A stretch of DNA of 64,000 nt from Lutibacter sp. HS1-25 (GTDB lineage: Bacteria; Bacteroidota; Bacteroidia; Flavobacteriales; Flavobacteriaceae), in NCBI RefSeq assembly GCF_004121075.1, contig NZ_RHLN01000012.1, positions 1-64,000 on the forward strand. The letters are read 5' to 3'. This document shows, piece after piece, positions 9,101 to 17,107 of the stretch; position 1 is the stretch's first letter, and each line of letters opens with the position of its first letter. The notes under the pieces are model-generated. The model was not told the origin of the DNA. It made no database searches and was given only the letters and a program-made list of their open reading frames with translations. The position numbers and the translations under genes were made by a program.

Positions 9101-10389
9101 CTAATTTTATTACTTGATATACTACTTGAATTTTCAGCATGATGTTTAAAAACCTTGACTTTATTTGTTTTTAAATCATAATAATTAAGCCCGGTCTTTT
9201 CAGTACCAATCCAAACATTACCATCATTATCTTCTAAAACAGCTCTAACATAATTTTCAGAAATAGTGTTTGTTGAATTTGCCTCGTGCTTAATAGAATT
9301 AAATTTTTTCTGATTTAAATCAACATAACTTACACCTCCATCGTAATTAGATATCCATAAAATTCCTGAGCTATCTTTTAACAAACCAATTATTGAGCTC
9401 GATGATAAATTAGAATTCTCCTCGTTAAAATAACTAAACTCATATGTGGTATTTACCAAATTTGCTTTTACTAAACCGTAACTTGTAGCTATCCAATAAT
9501 CATTATTTAATCCTTTTTCAAAAGAACTTATATAGAATTGATTATCAAAAATATTTTTATTACTGATGTATGGATTTTCAATTTTATAATAAGAAGCTGA
9601 TAAACTATTTTCATTTACTTTATCAAAAACTGCAGTATTTGCTTTTAAAAAACCTCCTTCGGTTCCCAATAACAAATAATTTGTTTCACTGGTATTTAAA
9701 CCCGTAAGCATATTGTAATTATTATTACCTGTAGAAACTTTTATTCGCCTTAAATTAACTTTATTATTTGATTTTTGAACGTAATACAACCCAACATTTG
9801 AAACAACCCACTCCAAGCCATTTTCATCAATTTTCATATCTAAAAAATTTGCTTGTTTAGGTACTTCTGGAAGAAAATTTTCGCTTAAAGTAATTTCATT
9901 TAAACCATTAAATTGAATTGAAAAAACTTTAAAATAATTATTTGCCAATACATAAATGGTATTCTCTTTTGAAACATAAACAGAATTTAATTTAATGTTG
10001 ACTAATGGTGAATTGTCATTTAATTTCCACTTTAACTTTAAAAATGATTCTGTATTTACATTAAAACATTCAATTCCACCTTGGGTAACCAACCACAGAT
10101 AATTATCCTTAGGAATAATTTTTGAAATTCTATTTTTATAAACACTTTCAAAAGGATTGTTTTGATTTGAAAATGTTTTTAAGTCGTACCCATCATATCT
10201 ATTTAAACCTCCAAGAGTACCAAACCATATAAAACCTGCTTCATCTTGAACAATTGAAGTTACGTCGGAATGCGCTAAACCGTCATCGACAGAAATTTTA
10301 TTAAATCTTAAATCTATCTCTTGAGAAAAAAGAGTTGGCAATGCAATTATAAATGCCAAGAAAAAGACAATAGTTTTATGTATTCTCAT
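6124..10389 (-). CDS. Hybrid two-component system sensor/regulator (HTCS)
   Basis: The 1421-residue single-chain regulator is typical of Bacteroidetes polysaccharide loci. A signal peptide ends at FSQ (about 23). About 750 residues of periplasmic propeller repeats follow (many DxxGxxWIGT-like units), then a Y_Y_Y domain (about 765-835), one membrane segment (about 845-868), a HisKA domain with NISHEFKTPL, a HATPase domain with DTGKGI and GSGIGL, a receiver with phospho-acceptor Asp in ISDIMMPEMDG, and a C-terminal AraC-type HTH. The sensor binds an oligosaccharide in the periplasm and the HTH activates nearby genes. It lies between the glycosidase operon and the mutarotase. Short repeats in front of both this gene and the glycosidase suggest control of both. 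Confidence 0.96.
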   Translation of the reverse strand: MRIHKTIVFFLAFIIALPTLFSQEIDLRFNKISVDDGLAHSDVTSIVQDEAGFIWFGTLGGLNRYDGYDLKTFSNQNNPFESVYKNRISKIIPKDNYLWLVTQGGIECFNVNTESFLKLKWKLNDNSPLVNIKLNSVYVSKENTIYVLANNYFKVFSIQFNGLNEITLSENFLPEVPKQANFLDMKIDENGLEWVVSNVGLYYVQKSNNKVNLRRIKVSTGNNNYNMLTGLNTSETNYLLLGTEGGFLKANTAVFDKVNENSLSASYYKIENPYISNKNIFDNQFYISSFEKGLNNDYWIATSYGLVKANLVNTTYEFSYFNEENSNLSSSSIIGLLKDSSGILWISNYDGGVSYVDLNQKKFNSIKHEANSTNTISENYVRAVLEDNDGNVWIGTEKTGLNYYDLKTNKVKVFKHHAENSSSISSNKIRSLVLDNKERLWVATVEGLNILENKSDKFLKISDDEKSKPSISNNIIFSLAKDKFGNIWAGSWLKGLNRIEYDNINNYKIEHVFKKTEGDKYGLSSNVITFVYADDYYPEVFVGTDNGLNHIFLNEDGTIKEILHYIGNVDYKNSISSNWIWPIVRENDSTLWVGTLGGGLDKLIISPKYELGYKAKKYSVAEGAPSTDIESILYDSKNNELWLGGKGLSMFNIEKEEFTNFDKEDGLVGNSFKVGASYHGKSGNFYFGSTAGLNYFLPSNILVNNYKSRVVLTNLYVNNKIVNVFKSDDDDNQILKSSINSVEEITLNYLENNFQIQFSSLHFANPSRTQFKYKLSKYNEEWIYAESNDRKASYSNLPYGEYIFKVKATNNDGVWSDEMKTLKITILAPWWLTNTAIFFYILFFILILIVGYLAIVRWFKLKNDYEVSLIHEQEKDKLFQLTSQFFTNISHEFKTPLTLILNPLEKLMSNDESNDYKKEKYYQLMYKNAKRLLRLINELVDYRKVNSDSYKLKARLHEIAPFFNEIQESFIATAENKSIELNFENNLQIKELQFDRSVLEKIIFNILGNALKFTPNGGKISVRLNDKPEKSNFRYAHSNHIKSDYNAPDYVYLTIEDTGKGIDERSMEFIFDRFFQGDNASDIQGSGIGLTLVKSLVGIHHINLHVFSQENIGTKFILAIPNIDFKEVFGEQKLENSVQLSKSALSPFVDKQSIITDSKLKLFETFTKPEVLLVEDNSELRSFVKDHFDEEFNIIEAENGVEALKLLEKHKIQVIISDIMMPEMDGVTLCKKVKENYKYRGIPFILLSAKYNVESQIEGAQSGADVYISKPFSMEVLHLTILNILRTRKQLKETTLENTFEEARKNVKGDIEDEFLKDVINCIDENIEDVDFDVVKLCSLLGISKTKLYTKIKEVTSESVGGLIREIRLKKAAQILSSSDLNIIQVMDKVGIQSQSHFTKSFKKQFGVTPSEFVKNLKNND

Positions 10390-10457
10390 ATAAAATAGTT
10401 TTCAAAATGTCCAAATTCGCTAAAAAGCATATTTCAGTTGCTCAATAAATAATGAAA

Positions 10458-10465
10458 CAAATGTA
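10458..10465 (-). promoter_or_regulatory. Predicted -7 box of the hybrid regulator gene
   Basis: On the minus strand this reads TACATTTG, an exact TAnnTTTG match. It implies a transcript start near 10452 and a leader of about 60 bases. The three tandem 10-mers at 10510-10539 lie 44-74 bases further upstream. Confidence 0.5.
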
Positions 10466-10509
10466 ACGTATCAACCAAATTAAATTTAGCGATTTCAGTT
10501 TAAACTATT

Positions 10510-10539
10510 GCTATTTTGTGCTATTTTATGCTATTTTAA
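10510..10539 (-). promoter_or_regulatory. Three tandem 10-bp repeats, candidate operator
   Basis: Three consecutive 10-base units (gctattttgt, gctattttat, gctattttaa on the plus strand) repeat exactly once per helical turn, upstream of the hybrid regulator gene. The stretch TTTTGTGCTATTTT at 10514-10527 matches the direct repeats upstream of the glycosidase operon. A role as binding site for the HTH domain is inferred. Confidence 0.5.
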
Positions 10540-10583
10540 TAAAAAAACAAGAAATTAAGGTGCAAAAAACTTTATACAAATTA

Positions 10584-11765
10584 TTATTCACCAATAATTC
10601 CAAATTTATAAATACAAACTGAGTTGTACTTTTCACCAGGTTTTAACAAAGTGCTTGGGAAATTTGTTTGATTTGGAGAATCTGGAAAATGTTGTGTTTC
10701 TAAACAAAAAGCTCCTCTATAGTTATAGGGCTTTCCACTTTTCCCAACTGTTTTTCCGTCTAAAAAATTTCCTCCATAAAATTGTAAACCAGGTTCATTT
10801 GTATAAATTTCCATAACCCTACCATGTTCAGGTTCCTCAACTCTGGCTGCAAAAATTAATCCAGCCTCGTTTTTTGGTTCTTCATTCAAAACAAAATTAT
10901 GATCATAACCAAAACCATTAGAAAGTTGTTCATTTTCAATTTCTAAATCCCTACCTATCGTTTTTGGTGAAGTAAAATCGAATGGAGTGCCCACAACACT
11001 CTCAATTTCCCCTGTCGGAATTAAGGTCTTATTTACAGGAGTATATGCATTCGCATTAATGGTTAAAATATGATTGTTAATACTTCCTTCACCGTCACCT
11101 TTTAAGTTAAAAAACGAATGATGCGTTAAATTTACAACTGTAGGTTTATCTGTGGTTGCCTCATACTTCATTACTAGCTCGTTTTCATTGGTTAAAGTAT
11201 AAGTTACTTTTACATTTAAATTTCCAGGATAACCTTCTTCCATATCAGGTGATAAACGGCTAAATTCTAATTTATTTTCAGCAAGCTGAACACCTTTCCA
11301 AATTTCATCATTAAATCCTTTAGCCCCTCCGTGCAAATGATTTTCACCATTATTTGTAGCCAAAGTATATGTTTCACCATCAATGCTAAATTTCCCTTTA
11401 GCAATTCTGTTTCCATAGCGTCCAACTGAACTTCCAAAATAATTTTCACTGGCATTTTTATATTCATCCAAAGTATAAAAACCTAAAACTATATCCGCCA
11501 AATTACCATCCTTATCTGGCACCATTAAAGTTACCAAACGCTGACCATAATTGGTGAAAGTTGCCGAAAGATTGTTCTTGTTTTTTATAGTAAATAATTT
11601 AATAGCGTCATCGTTCCCTTTAAATGTTTTCTCATTTAATTTTAACGTTGTCGACATATTTTGATCTAACAATCCTGCTTCATTTTTTTTATCGACATTG
11701 TTTTTACAGGCTACAAAAACCAACACAAAAATTACAGGAATTACAAATATTATTTTACGGAGCAT
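10584..11765 (-). CDS. galM: Aldose 1-epimerase (mutarotase), lipoprotein
   Basis: The chosen ATG at 11763-11765 gives a lipoprotein signal with lipobox FVAC; a start 17 codons upstream would spoil the signal. Mutarotase features follow in order: NRIAKGKF, ENHLHGG with the first His, NLTHHSFFNLKG with the second His, GLQFYGGNFLDG and ALCLETQHFPDSPN, whose Glu is the expected base. The enzyme interconverts alpha and beta anomers of aldoses such as galactose, glucose, xylose or arabinose. The lipobox places it at a membrane rather than in the cytoplasm, so it would equilibrate sugars released by the nearby glycosidases before uptake. It is divergent from the GH2 gene and 194 bases upstream of the regulator gene. 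Confidence 0.92.
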   Translation of the reverse strand: MLRKIIFVIPVIFVLVFVACKNNVDKKNEAGLLDQNMSTTLKLNEKTFKGNDDAIKLFTIKNKNNLSATFTNYGQRLVTLMVPDKDGNLADIVLGFYTLDEYKNASENYFGSSVGRYGNRIAKGKFSIDGETYTLATNNGENHLHGGAKGFNDEIWKGVQLAENKLEFSRLSPDMEEGYPGNLNVKVTYTLTNENELVMKYEATTDKPTVVNLTHHSFFNLKGDGEGSINNHILTINANAYTPVNKTLIPTGEIESVVGTPFDFTSPKTIGRDLEIENEQLSNGFGYDHNFVLNEEPKNEAGLIFAARVEEPEHGRVMEIYTNEPGLQFYGGNFLDGKTVGKSGKPYNYRGAFCLETQHFPDSPNQTNFPSTLLKPGEKYNSVCIYKFGIIGE

Positions 11766-11999
11766 TTTAAAATTTTTAAAAGTTATAATTGTAAAATTAA
11801 GCAACCTTAAAAACAACTAATATCATAATTGTTCCAAATAATAGTTAATTTGTTTTATTCAACACATTTATTTTAAATATTATGTTCTTTTTTATTGAAA
11901 CGTAAATATTTAGACAAAGCAGCAATTATCTAGTTCAATTAAACAAATCATAGCTATCACATACTCATAAATTTACAATAAAATTTAACTTAAATTATT
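11766..11999. other. Divergent intergenic region between mutarotase and GH2 genes
   Basis: This very AT-rich 234-base stretch must hold the promoters of both divergent genes. I find no exact TAnnTTTG box in usable position and no copy of the TTTTGTGYWATTTT motif found at the other promoters of this cluster. Confidence 0.4.
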
Positions 12000-14927
12000 A
12001 TGAGATATTTAGCTTTTACTTTCGCAATTTTCATTTCTTTCCACATACAAGCTCAAAAATTAGATTTTGTAGATCTTACATCTTCCAAATGGCGCCTTTG
12101 GTTAGACAAGGATGCTACTTGGGTTGATGATGAATTACATTTAAAACCAAACTTGCAAGACCTTCCAAACAATCCACCTACTACAGGATGGGAATCACTT
12201 CAAAAAAATGGTATTGAAATTAATATTCCGGCAACTGTTGAAGAATATTTTTGGGGTAAAAATGGAAACGATTTTGGGATAGCTGGTGATTATATTGGTG
12301 TTTCCTGGTTTTCAACTAAATTCAAAGCAAATGAAAATTGGAAAGGAAAACGCATCTTATTAAATTTTGAAAGTACACGTTTACGAGCTGAAATTTACAT
12401 CAATAATCAATTAGCTGGTTACGACATGTTTAACGGAACGCCTTTTACAGTTGAAATATCAAATTATATAGATTACACAAAAGAAAATGAACTTGCCGTA
12501 AGAATCACGGATCCCGACGGGAATTTTGCCTGGATTGACTTTTTAAATGATAAATGGGGTGGAAAAAAGCCATTAAGTGCCAGCCACGGCTTTGGCGGTA
12601 TAACTGGTGGTGTAAACATTACGGTAAAGGATCAAACTTATATTGAAGATGTTTTTGTTAAAAACACCCCCGAAATTACAAAAATTGATATTGAAACCAC
12701 TTTTAATAGCCTTAACAATTCGGTTTCAGGTGAATTGATTGCTGAACTTTTTAAAACTGAAAATAAGGTACTTTTATCTAAGAGTATCCAGGTCCTAAAC
12801 AACAATCAAACTAACTTTAGTTTTAATTTTCCAAAAGCAAAACTTTGGTCTATTGAAAATCCGAACCTTTACTATGTAAAATTAACCTGGAAAGGAAATG
12901 ATGGAAGTACAGATTCAATTACGAAGCGTTTTGGTTTTAGATGGTTTGATGTGGTTGATGTAAACGGCGATAAACAATTTCACTTAAATCATAAAAGAGT
13001 GATGTTACGCACATCTATTTCTTGGGGCTATTGGCCTGTTAACGGAATAATTCCAAACAAAGAATTGGCAAAAAAACAAATTCAGATTGCGAAAGATTTA
13101 GGACTAAATATGTTAAATTTCCATAGAGGCATTGGACAAGAAATGATTTTAGATTTAGCTGACGAAATGGGATTGCTGTATTATGCAGAACCTGGAGGGT
13201 ACAAAACTGGGATGAATTCAGAATTTTCTCAGGAAATGAATAGAGAACGTTTAAAAAGAATGATGGTACTTTTTAGAAGTCACCCTTCACTTGTACTATA
13301 CAACATGATTAACGAATCTACTCGTGATCCTGAACCTTTTGAAATTGAAGATATACAGTTAGCGCATACTTGGGATGAAACCAGAGCAATCACTTTTACG
13401 TCAACAAATTTTTCAAAAAGAATGAATTATGAAAATAATATGAATCCTGAAAAAATCGAAGCTCCTGTAAAATTGCACATGCTACCTTATAACCATAAGC
13501 CTCTTTACAAAGGTTGGTGGGATATGCATTATGCTGACGGACCAGGAGTTTACTTAGATAAATTTTATAACGACCCTACTAATTTTCATAAAAATTCAAC
13601 AAATAAAGAAGAAATTATTATGTGGGGAGAAGATGGTGCAATAGGAACTCCTCATAGATTGGAATTAATTAACAAAGAACTACAAGGAAAAAATTTAGGA
13701 TGGGACGGTCAAGCATACATCAATCAATTTAACGCTTTTGATCGTTTTTTAACCGATAAAGGTTTTAGAACAGCTTTTCCAACAGTTGACGACCTTACTC
13801 AAAGTTTAGGAGCTGTGGCAATGTATTATCAAGGTCGAATTATTGAAAATGTGCGAATTAGCAATGTTGTAGACTGCTATGTTGTAAATGGCTGGGAAGG
13901 TGAAAAAATAGAAAACCATTCTGGTATTGTTGATATTTTCAGAAACCCAAAAGCAGATCCGAAAATAATGGCACACTACAATCAACCGCTCTTTATAGCT
14001 GTAAAGGCTCAAGAATTGGTTTTAGAGAAAGGAAAAAATGCTTCAGTAGATTTTTATATTGTAAATGAAAAAAATATAAAAGGCAAGCATCTATTAGAAA
14101 TTTCTGTAACTGATAGTAGTGGTGAAATCTATAAAAAATCATTTACTGTAAACGTAACAGGAGGAACTACTTATGGTGAACTTTTAAAAAACGGAATCAA
14201 ATTCAACGTAAATAATAATGGGTATGTTACAGTAAATACCACCTTAAAAAAAGGAAATAAAACAATTGCCTTTGGTAGCGAGAAACTATTTGTAACATCA
14301 TTAAATAACAAATTACCAACTATTACTATTTCAGACACGACTAATTATTTGCCTGAAATTTTAAAAGAGATCGCTATTGTTAAAAACAATGTCACTGCTG
14401 TTAAAACGCAAGATATTGAAACACAGGTAATGGTTACAGACAACTTTACAGATTTGTTTGGAAAACAAAAATTCCCATTAAGACAAGACATTTTACAATG
14501 GCTAAATCACGGAAATAAATTGGTAATTATTGATGATGTTGAAAAATTTGCCGAGTGGCTTTCAGCTAAAGAAGTGATGGATTATAGAGGTAACAGGAAA
14601 ATAAAAACCAATTGGTATGGTGGTAATTATTTTGTAAAAGAAGATGGTATTTTCAATGAATTACCTGTTGATACCGCTTTCAATTGGGAGTATCAATGTT
14701 TGGCTGGTTATGAAAACAATCGTTTTGGTATTCGTTGTGAAAATGGAGAAACTATTGTTGGCATCTATGCTGATCATAAAGAAGAACTATTTTCGGCGAT
14801 TGTTAGAATTCCGGTTGGAAGAGGCGAAATTATCATTTCAACATTAGATTTAAAAAAAGCAATAAAATCAAATACTTCCGCAAGTATTGTAGCCAAAAAA
14901 ATATTACAGAATATGATTCTTTATTAA
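12000..14927 (+). CDS. Glycoside hydrolase family 2, secreted (beta-galactosidase type)
   Basis: The 975-residue protein has an N-terminal signal peptide ending in QAQ (about 19). A jelly-roll sugar-binding domain (about 40-205, with FESTRLRAEIYINNQLAGY), an immunoglobulin-like domain (about 210-315) and a TIM barrel (from about 320, RTSISWGYWP) follow. The predicted acid/base is E439 in NMINEST and the predicted nucleophile E544 in MWGEDGA; their separation of 105 fits the family. About 250 C-terminal residues are not typical of LacZ and may be an extra beta domain. GH2 covers beta-galactosidase, glucuronidase, mannosidase and others, so the substrate is open. It is followed after 13 bases by the ThuA-like gene and belongs to the sugar cluster. 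Confidence 0.88.
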   Translation: MRYLAFTFAIFISFHIQAQKLDFVDLTSSKWRLWLDKDATWVDDELHLKPNLQDLPNNPPTTGWESLQKNGIEINIPATVEEYFWGKNGNDFGIAGDYIGVSWFSTKFKANENWKGKRILLNFESTRLRAEIYINNQLAGYDMFNGTPFTVEISNYIDYTKENELAVRITDPDGNFAWIDFLNDKWGGKKPLSASHGFGGITGGVNITVKDQTYIEDVFVKNTPEITKIDIETTFNSLNNSVSGELIAELFKTENKVLLSKSIQVLNNNQTNFSFNFPKAKLWSIENPNLYYVKLTWKGNDGSTDSITKRFGFRWFDVVDVNGDKQFHLNHKRVMLRTSISWGYWPVNGIIPNKELAKKQIQIAKDLGLNMLNFHRGIGQEMILDLADEMGLLYYAEPGGYKTGMNSEFSQEMNRERLKRMMVLFRSHPSLVLYNMINESTRDPEPFEIEDIQLAHTWDETRAITFTSTNFSKRMNYENNMNPEKIEAPVKLHMLPYNHKPLYKGWWDMHYADGPGVYLDKFYNDPTNFHKNSTNKEEIIMWGEDGAIGTPHRLELINKELQGKNLGWDGQAYINQFNAFDRFLTDKGFRTAFPTVDDLTQSLGAVAMYYQGRIIENVRISNVVDCYVVNGWEGEKIENHSGIVDIFRNPKADPKIMAHYNQPLFIAVKAQELVLEKGKNASVDFYIVNEKNIKGKHLLEISVTDSSGEIYKKSFTVNVTGGTTYGELLKNGIKFNVNNNGYVTVNTTLKKGNKTIAFGSEKLFVTSLNNKLPTITISDTTNYLPEILKEIAIVKNNVTAVKTQDIETQVMVTDNFTDLFGKQKFPLRQDILQWLNHGNKLVIIDDVEKFAEWLSAKEVMDYRGNRKIKTNWYGGNYFVKEDGIFNELPVDTAFNWEYQCLAGYENNRFGIRCENGETIVGIYADHKEELFSAIVRIPVGRGEIIISTLDLKKAIKSNTSASIVAKKILQNMILY

Positions 14928-14940
14928 AACCAATTTGAAT

Positions 14941-15693
14941 ATGAAACATAAAGTCATTCATTTATCCGCTATTGCATTGCTATTATTCTTTACAACTTCT
15001 ATTTTTTCTCAGGAAAGCATGAAATTAGCTTCTTTAAAAAACAAAAGAGTATTGTTAGTGTATGGAGGCTGGGAAGGTCATCAACCAGAAGCTTTTGCAA
15101 AAAGAGTCAATGAATGGCTTCAAAAAGAAGGTGCTATTGTAACTTTAAGTGATTCATTAGGAGTTTATACACAAAAAGAAATCATGGAAAATACCGATAT
15201 TATTATTCAACATTGGACCATGGGGCAAATTTCAAAAGAACAAAGCAATGCGCTACAAAAAGCTGTGAAAAATGGTGTTGGATTAGCAGGTTGCCACGGT
15301 GGATTGGGTGATTCATTTAGAAACAATACTGGTTACCAATACATGATTGGCGGACAATTTGTAGCACACCCAGGAGGTTTAATAAATTATACTGTTAAAA
15401 TTTCTAATGAGAAAAGTCCAATCAGTAAAGGATTAAAAAGCTTTGACATAAAACATACTGAGCAGTATTATATGCATATAGACCCTAAAGTAAAAGTGCT
15501 AGCAACTACTACATTTTCTAATACTTATGACTATTGGATAGAAGGCGCTGTAATGCCCATTTGTTGGACAACAAAATTTGGAAAAGGAAATATCTTTTAC
15601 TTATCTATAGGACATGACCCACAGGATTTTGACAACTATGAATCTTGGCAATTGTTAACAAGGGGTATAAAATGGGTAAACACCAATCATTAA
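14941..15693 (+). CDS. ThuA-like domain protein, secreted
   Basis: The first ATG in frame (14941) gives a signal peptide ending in IFSQ and about 250 residues. The ThuA/glutamine-amidotransferase-like fold is indicated by VLLVYGGWEGHQPEAF at the start of the mature protein, the IIQHWTMG strand, GVGLAGCHGG in the nucleophile-elbow region and FVAHPGG. ThuA-domain proteins recur in Bacteroidetes sugar loci, often beside glycosidases, but the reaction is not settled. It follows the GH2 gene by 13 bases and is probably co-transcribed. The next gene is convergent. Confidence 0.88.
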   Translation: MKHKVIHLSAIALLLFFTTSIFSQESMKLASLKNKRVLLVYGGWEGHQPEAFAKRVNEWLQKEGAIVTLSDSLGVYTQKEIMENTDIIIQHWTMGQISKEQSNALQKAVKNGVGLAGCHGGLGDSFRNNTGYQYMIGGQFVAHPGGLINYTVKISNEKSPISKGLKSFDIKHTEQYYMHIDPKVKVLATTTFSNTYDYWIEGAVMPICWTTKFGKGNIFYLSIGHDPQDFDNYESWQLLTRGIKWVNTNH

Positions 15694-15856
15694 AATCTTA
15701 CTAATCTTTCGTTTAACATAACTATTATCTAAAAAAATATCTGATTAAACCATAAAATATACTATTGTCTTTTATCTTTTGAATCACGAACAAAGCTTAT
15801 CAAGTTAAACATTACTCATCCCTTTATTATTTGTTTTGGTATTCGTGAATGATGAA

Positions 15857-16609
15857 CTACAGCCTTTTATCTGTGGATTTTGAGTCAAATGCTATAACGT
15901 TCATCATTTGTCTTAGTCTGCTTCTTACACGATTTCCATATTTTTTCTCGATTTCGTCTACGTTGAGGTTGGTGGTGATGTGGGTTTTTGAATGACTATG
16001 ACCTTGACTAAAACTAAAACTAAGACTTTGACTAAAACTAAGACTTTGACTGGTTTGGGTAAATAGATCGTAACGTGATAAAAGTATTTCACCCATTACG
16101 TTGCATTCTTTGGCGTAATGAGAACCGGTTGGTTCTACACCTAAATCGTCAAAGCAGTAGTTTTTTGTTTGGTTGTATTTTTCTAAAACTTCGAATCCGG
16201 ATGTATTGAAATTAAACACAATATTTCGGGTTGGAACAAACACGTAGTTTGTTTTGTGTGGTGCCAGGTGCAAAAGTAACTTCATTAATGATGTTTTGCC
16301 ACATCCTACGGGTCCAGTAAGCAACAAACCTTTGCTGGTGTCGATTCCCATTTGAGCGCAGCTGTGGTGGTCTTGAATGAAGTATGAGCATAGTTTGAAG
16401 AACAAAGCTTCGTCTTCTTTGTAGATTCTGAAGTTTTTTCCGAATAACATATGGCCTTTGATGTTGAGGTAGGTTTTTATTTTTTCAAAATCGTAGTGAA
16501 TTGTGTTGTTTCGGATTTCACCGATTTGGAATTTTGAGGTGCCTTCTGTTTTGATGTGTGGTGTTGGGTTCATAGTTTTTTTTTGGATTTGATTAAACAT
16601 TCTATTCAT
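15857..16609 (-). CDS. DnaC/IstB-like AAA+ ATPase with internal SQSLSF repeats
   Basis: The protein is about 250 residues and starts at the ATG at 16607-16609 (or 16600); upstream in frame there is only a TTG. It has Walker A GPVGCGKTS, Walker B YCFDDLG, a sensor-like THITTNLN and an arginine-finger region GNRVRSRLRQMM, as in the helicase-loader class. Between Walker B and the sensor, an 18-base unit repeats in frame at 15996-16053, giving SQSLSF-type Ser-rich copies in a probable surface loop. No transposase, HTH partner or replication origin lies beside it. To the eye the gene and the stretch upstream are richer in G and C than the neighbours, which may mean acquisition. The ATPase family is clear; the cellular role is unknown. 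Confidence 0.82.
   Translation of the reverse strand: MNRMFNQIQKKTMNPTPHIKTEGTSKFQIGEIRNNTIHYDFEKIKTYLNIKGHMLFGKNFRIYKEDEALFFKLCSYFIQDHHSCAQMGIDTSKGLLLTGPVGCGKTSLMKLLLHLAPHKTNYVFVPTRNIVFNFNTSGFEVLEKYNQTKNYCFDDLGVEPTGSHYAKECNVMGEILLSRYDLFTQTSQSLSFSQSLSFSFSQGHSHSKTHITTNLNVDEIEKKYGNRVRSRLRQMMNVIAFDSKSTDKRL
15996..16053 (-). repeat. In-frame 18-bp tandem repeat within the ATPase gene
   Basis: Units of ctaagactttgactaaaa recur at 15996-16013 (variant), 16020-16037 and 16038-16053 (partial), with a 6-base partial unit between the first and second. All lengths are multiples of three, so copy-number change would keep the frame. This is the signature of replication slippage. Confidence 0.8.
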
Positions 16610-16636
16610 TTTTTGCTTGTCCAAAAAACGAATCAA

Positions 16637-16960
16637 AAAAGGACACTTTTTCGTAGGAATTTCTGCTGCGCAGAACCATCCTTAAAACTTCGCGTCACTG
16701 CGTTCCTGGTTTCGAAGCTTTTAAGGATATATTCTTTCGAAAAAGGGGTTTTTTAAAATTTTCATAGCGGGATATCATATCTTTTGTTTTGGTTGACCTG
16801 GAGGTTGTCTTGAAAATGGTCAAGTGGTAAAGCGTTTGGATCGTTTGCTCTCGACTGCGCTCGAGATGATAATTTCATTTCTTCCGCTTTTAGCATCCAA
16901 CTCCGTGCGGTGGCTTGCCAATCGACCATCTTGGTTTTTGGTTATAAATTGAGGCATTAA
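16637..16960. other. Gene-free stretch with nested inverted repeats
   Basis: No coding frame is convincing. An imperfect inverted repeat pairs 16678-16692 with 16713-16728 (atccttaaaacttcg / cgaagcttttaaggat). It is flanked by a second, weaker pair, ctttttcgtaggaa near 16646 and ttctttcgaaaaag near 16732. A second small palindrome, TCTCGA-N6-TCGAGA, lies at 16849-16866 within a motif seen in variant form at other gaps of this window. The stretch looks like decayed or repetitive intergenic DNA. Confidence 0.5.
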
Positions 16961-16993
16961 AAAACCCCATAAACATAGCGTTTATGGGGTTTT
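16961..16993 (-). terminator. Terminator of the rpsP-rimM-tRNA-Ser unit
   Basis: A perfect 14-base stem (AAAACCCCATAAAC / GTTTATGGGGTTTT) with a 5-base loop lies 23 bases beyond the 3' end of the tRNA. On the minus strand it ends in a T run. The plus-strand side is also T-rich, so it may work in both directions. Confidence 0.9.
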
Positions 16994-17016
16994 GTTGTTT
17001 TTTGGTTATTTACTTG

Positions 17017-17104
17017 CAGAGGAGAAGGGATTCGAACCCTCGATACCCTTTTGGAGTATACACACTTTCCAGGCGTGCGCCTTCGACCACTCGGCCACCC
17101 CTCT
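17017..17104 (-). tRNA. tRNA-Ser (anticodon GGA)
   Basis: The 88-base minus-strand sequence folds as a class II tRNA. The acceptor arms are AGAGGGG and CUCCUCU with discriminator G. The D-arm contains GGCCGAGUGG, the anticodon loop reads CUGGAAA with GGA in the anticodon position, a long variable arm follows, and the T-arm has GGUUCGAAUCC. The 3' CCA is not encoded. It sits just after rimM and before a strong terminator, so it is probably processed from the rpsP-rimM transcript. Confidence 0.95.
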
Positions 17105-17107
17105 AAT

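Noticed and set aside
11766-11816. Longer N-terminus of the mutarotase
   Set aside because: Seventeen extra residues would precede a clear lipoprotein signal; the ATG at 11765 is the better start.
11766-11999. Third copy of the TTTTGTGYWATTTT motif between galM and the GH2 gene
   Set aside because: The best match (near 11850) agrees at too few positions to separate it from AT-rich background.
15996-16053. Possible CRISPR or binding-site array in the ATPase gene
   Set aside because: The repeats are in frame inside an intact coding region and encode a Ser-rich loop; no spacers.
15857-16609. Insertion sequence (IstB-type helper gene)
   Set aside because: No transposase (IstA), no terminal inverted repeats and no target duplication can be seen around it.
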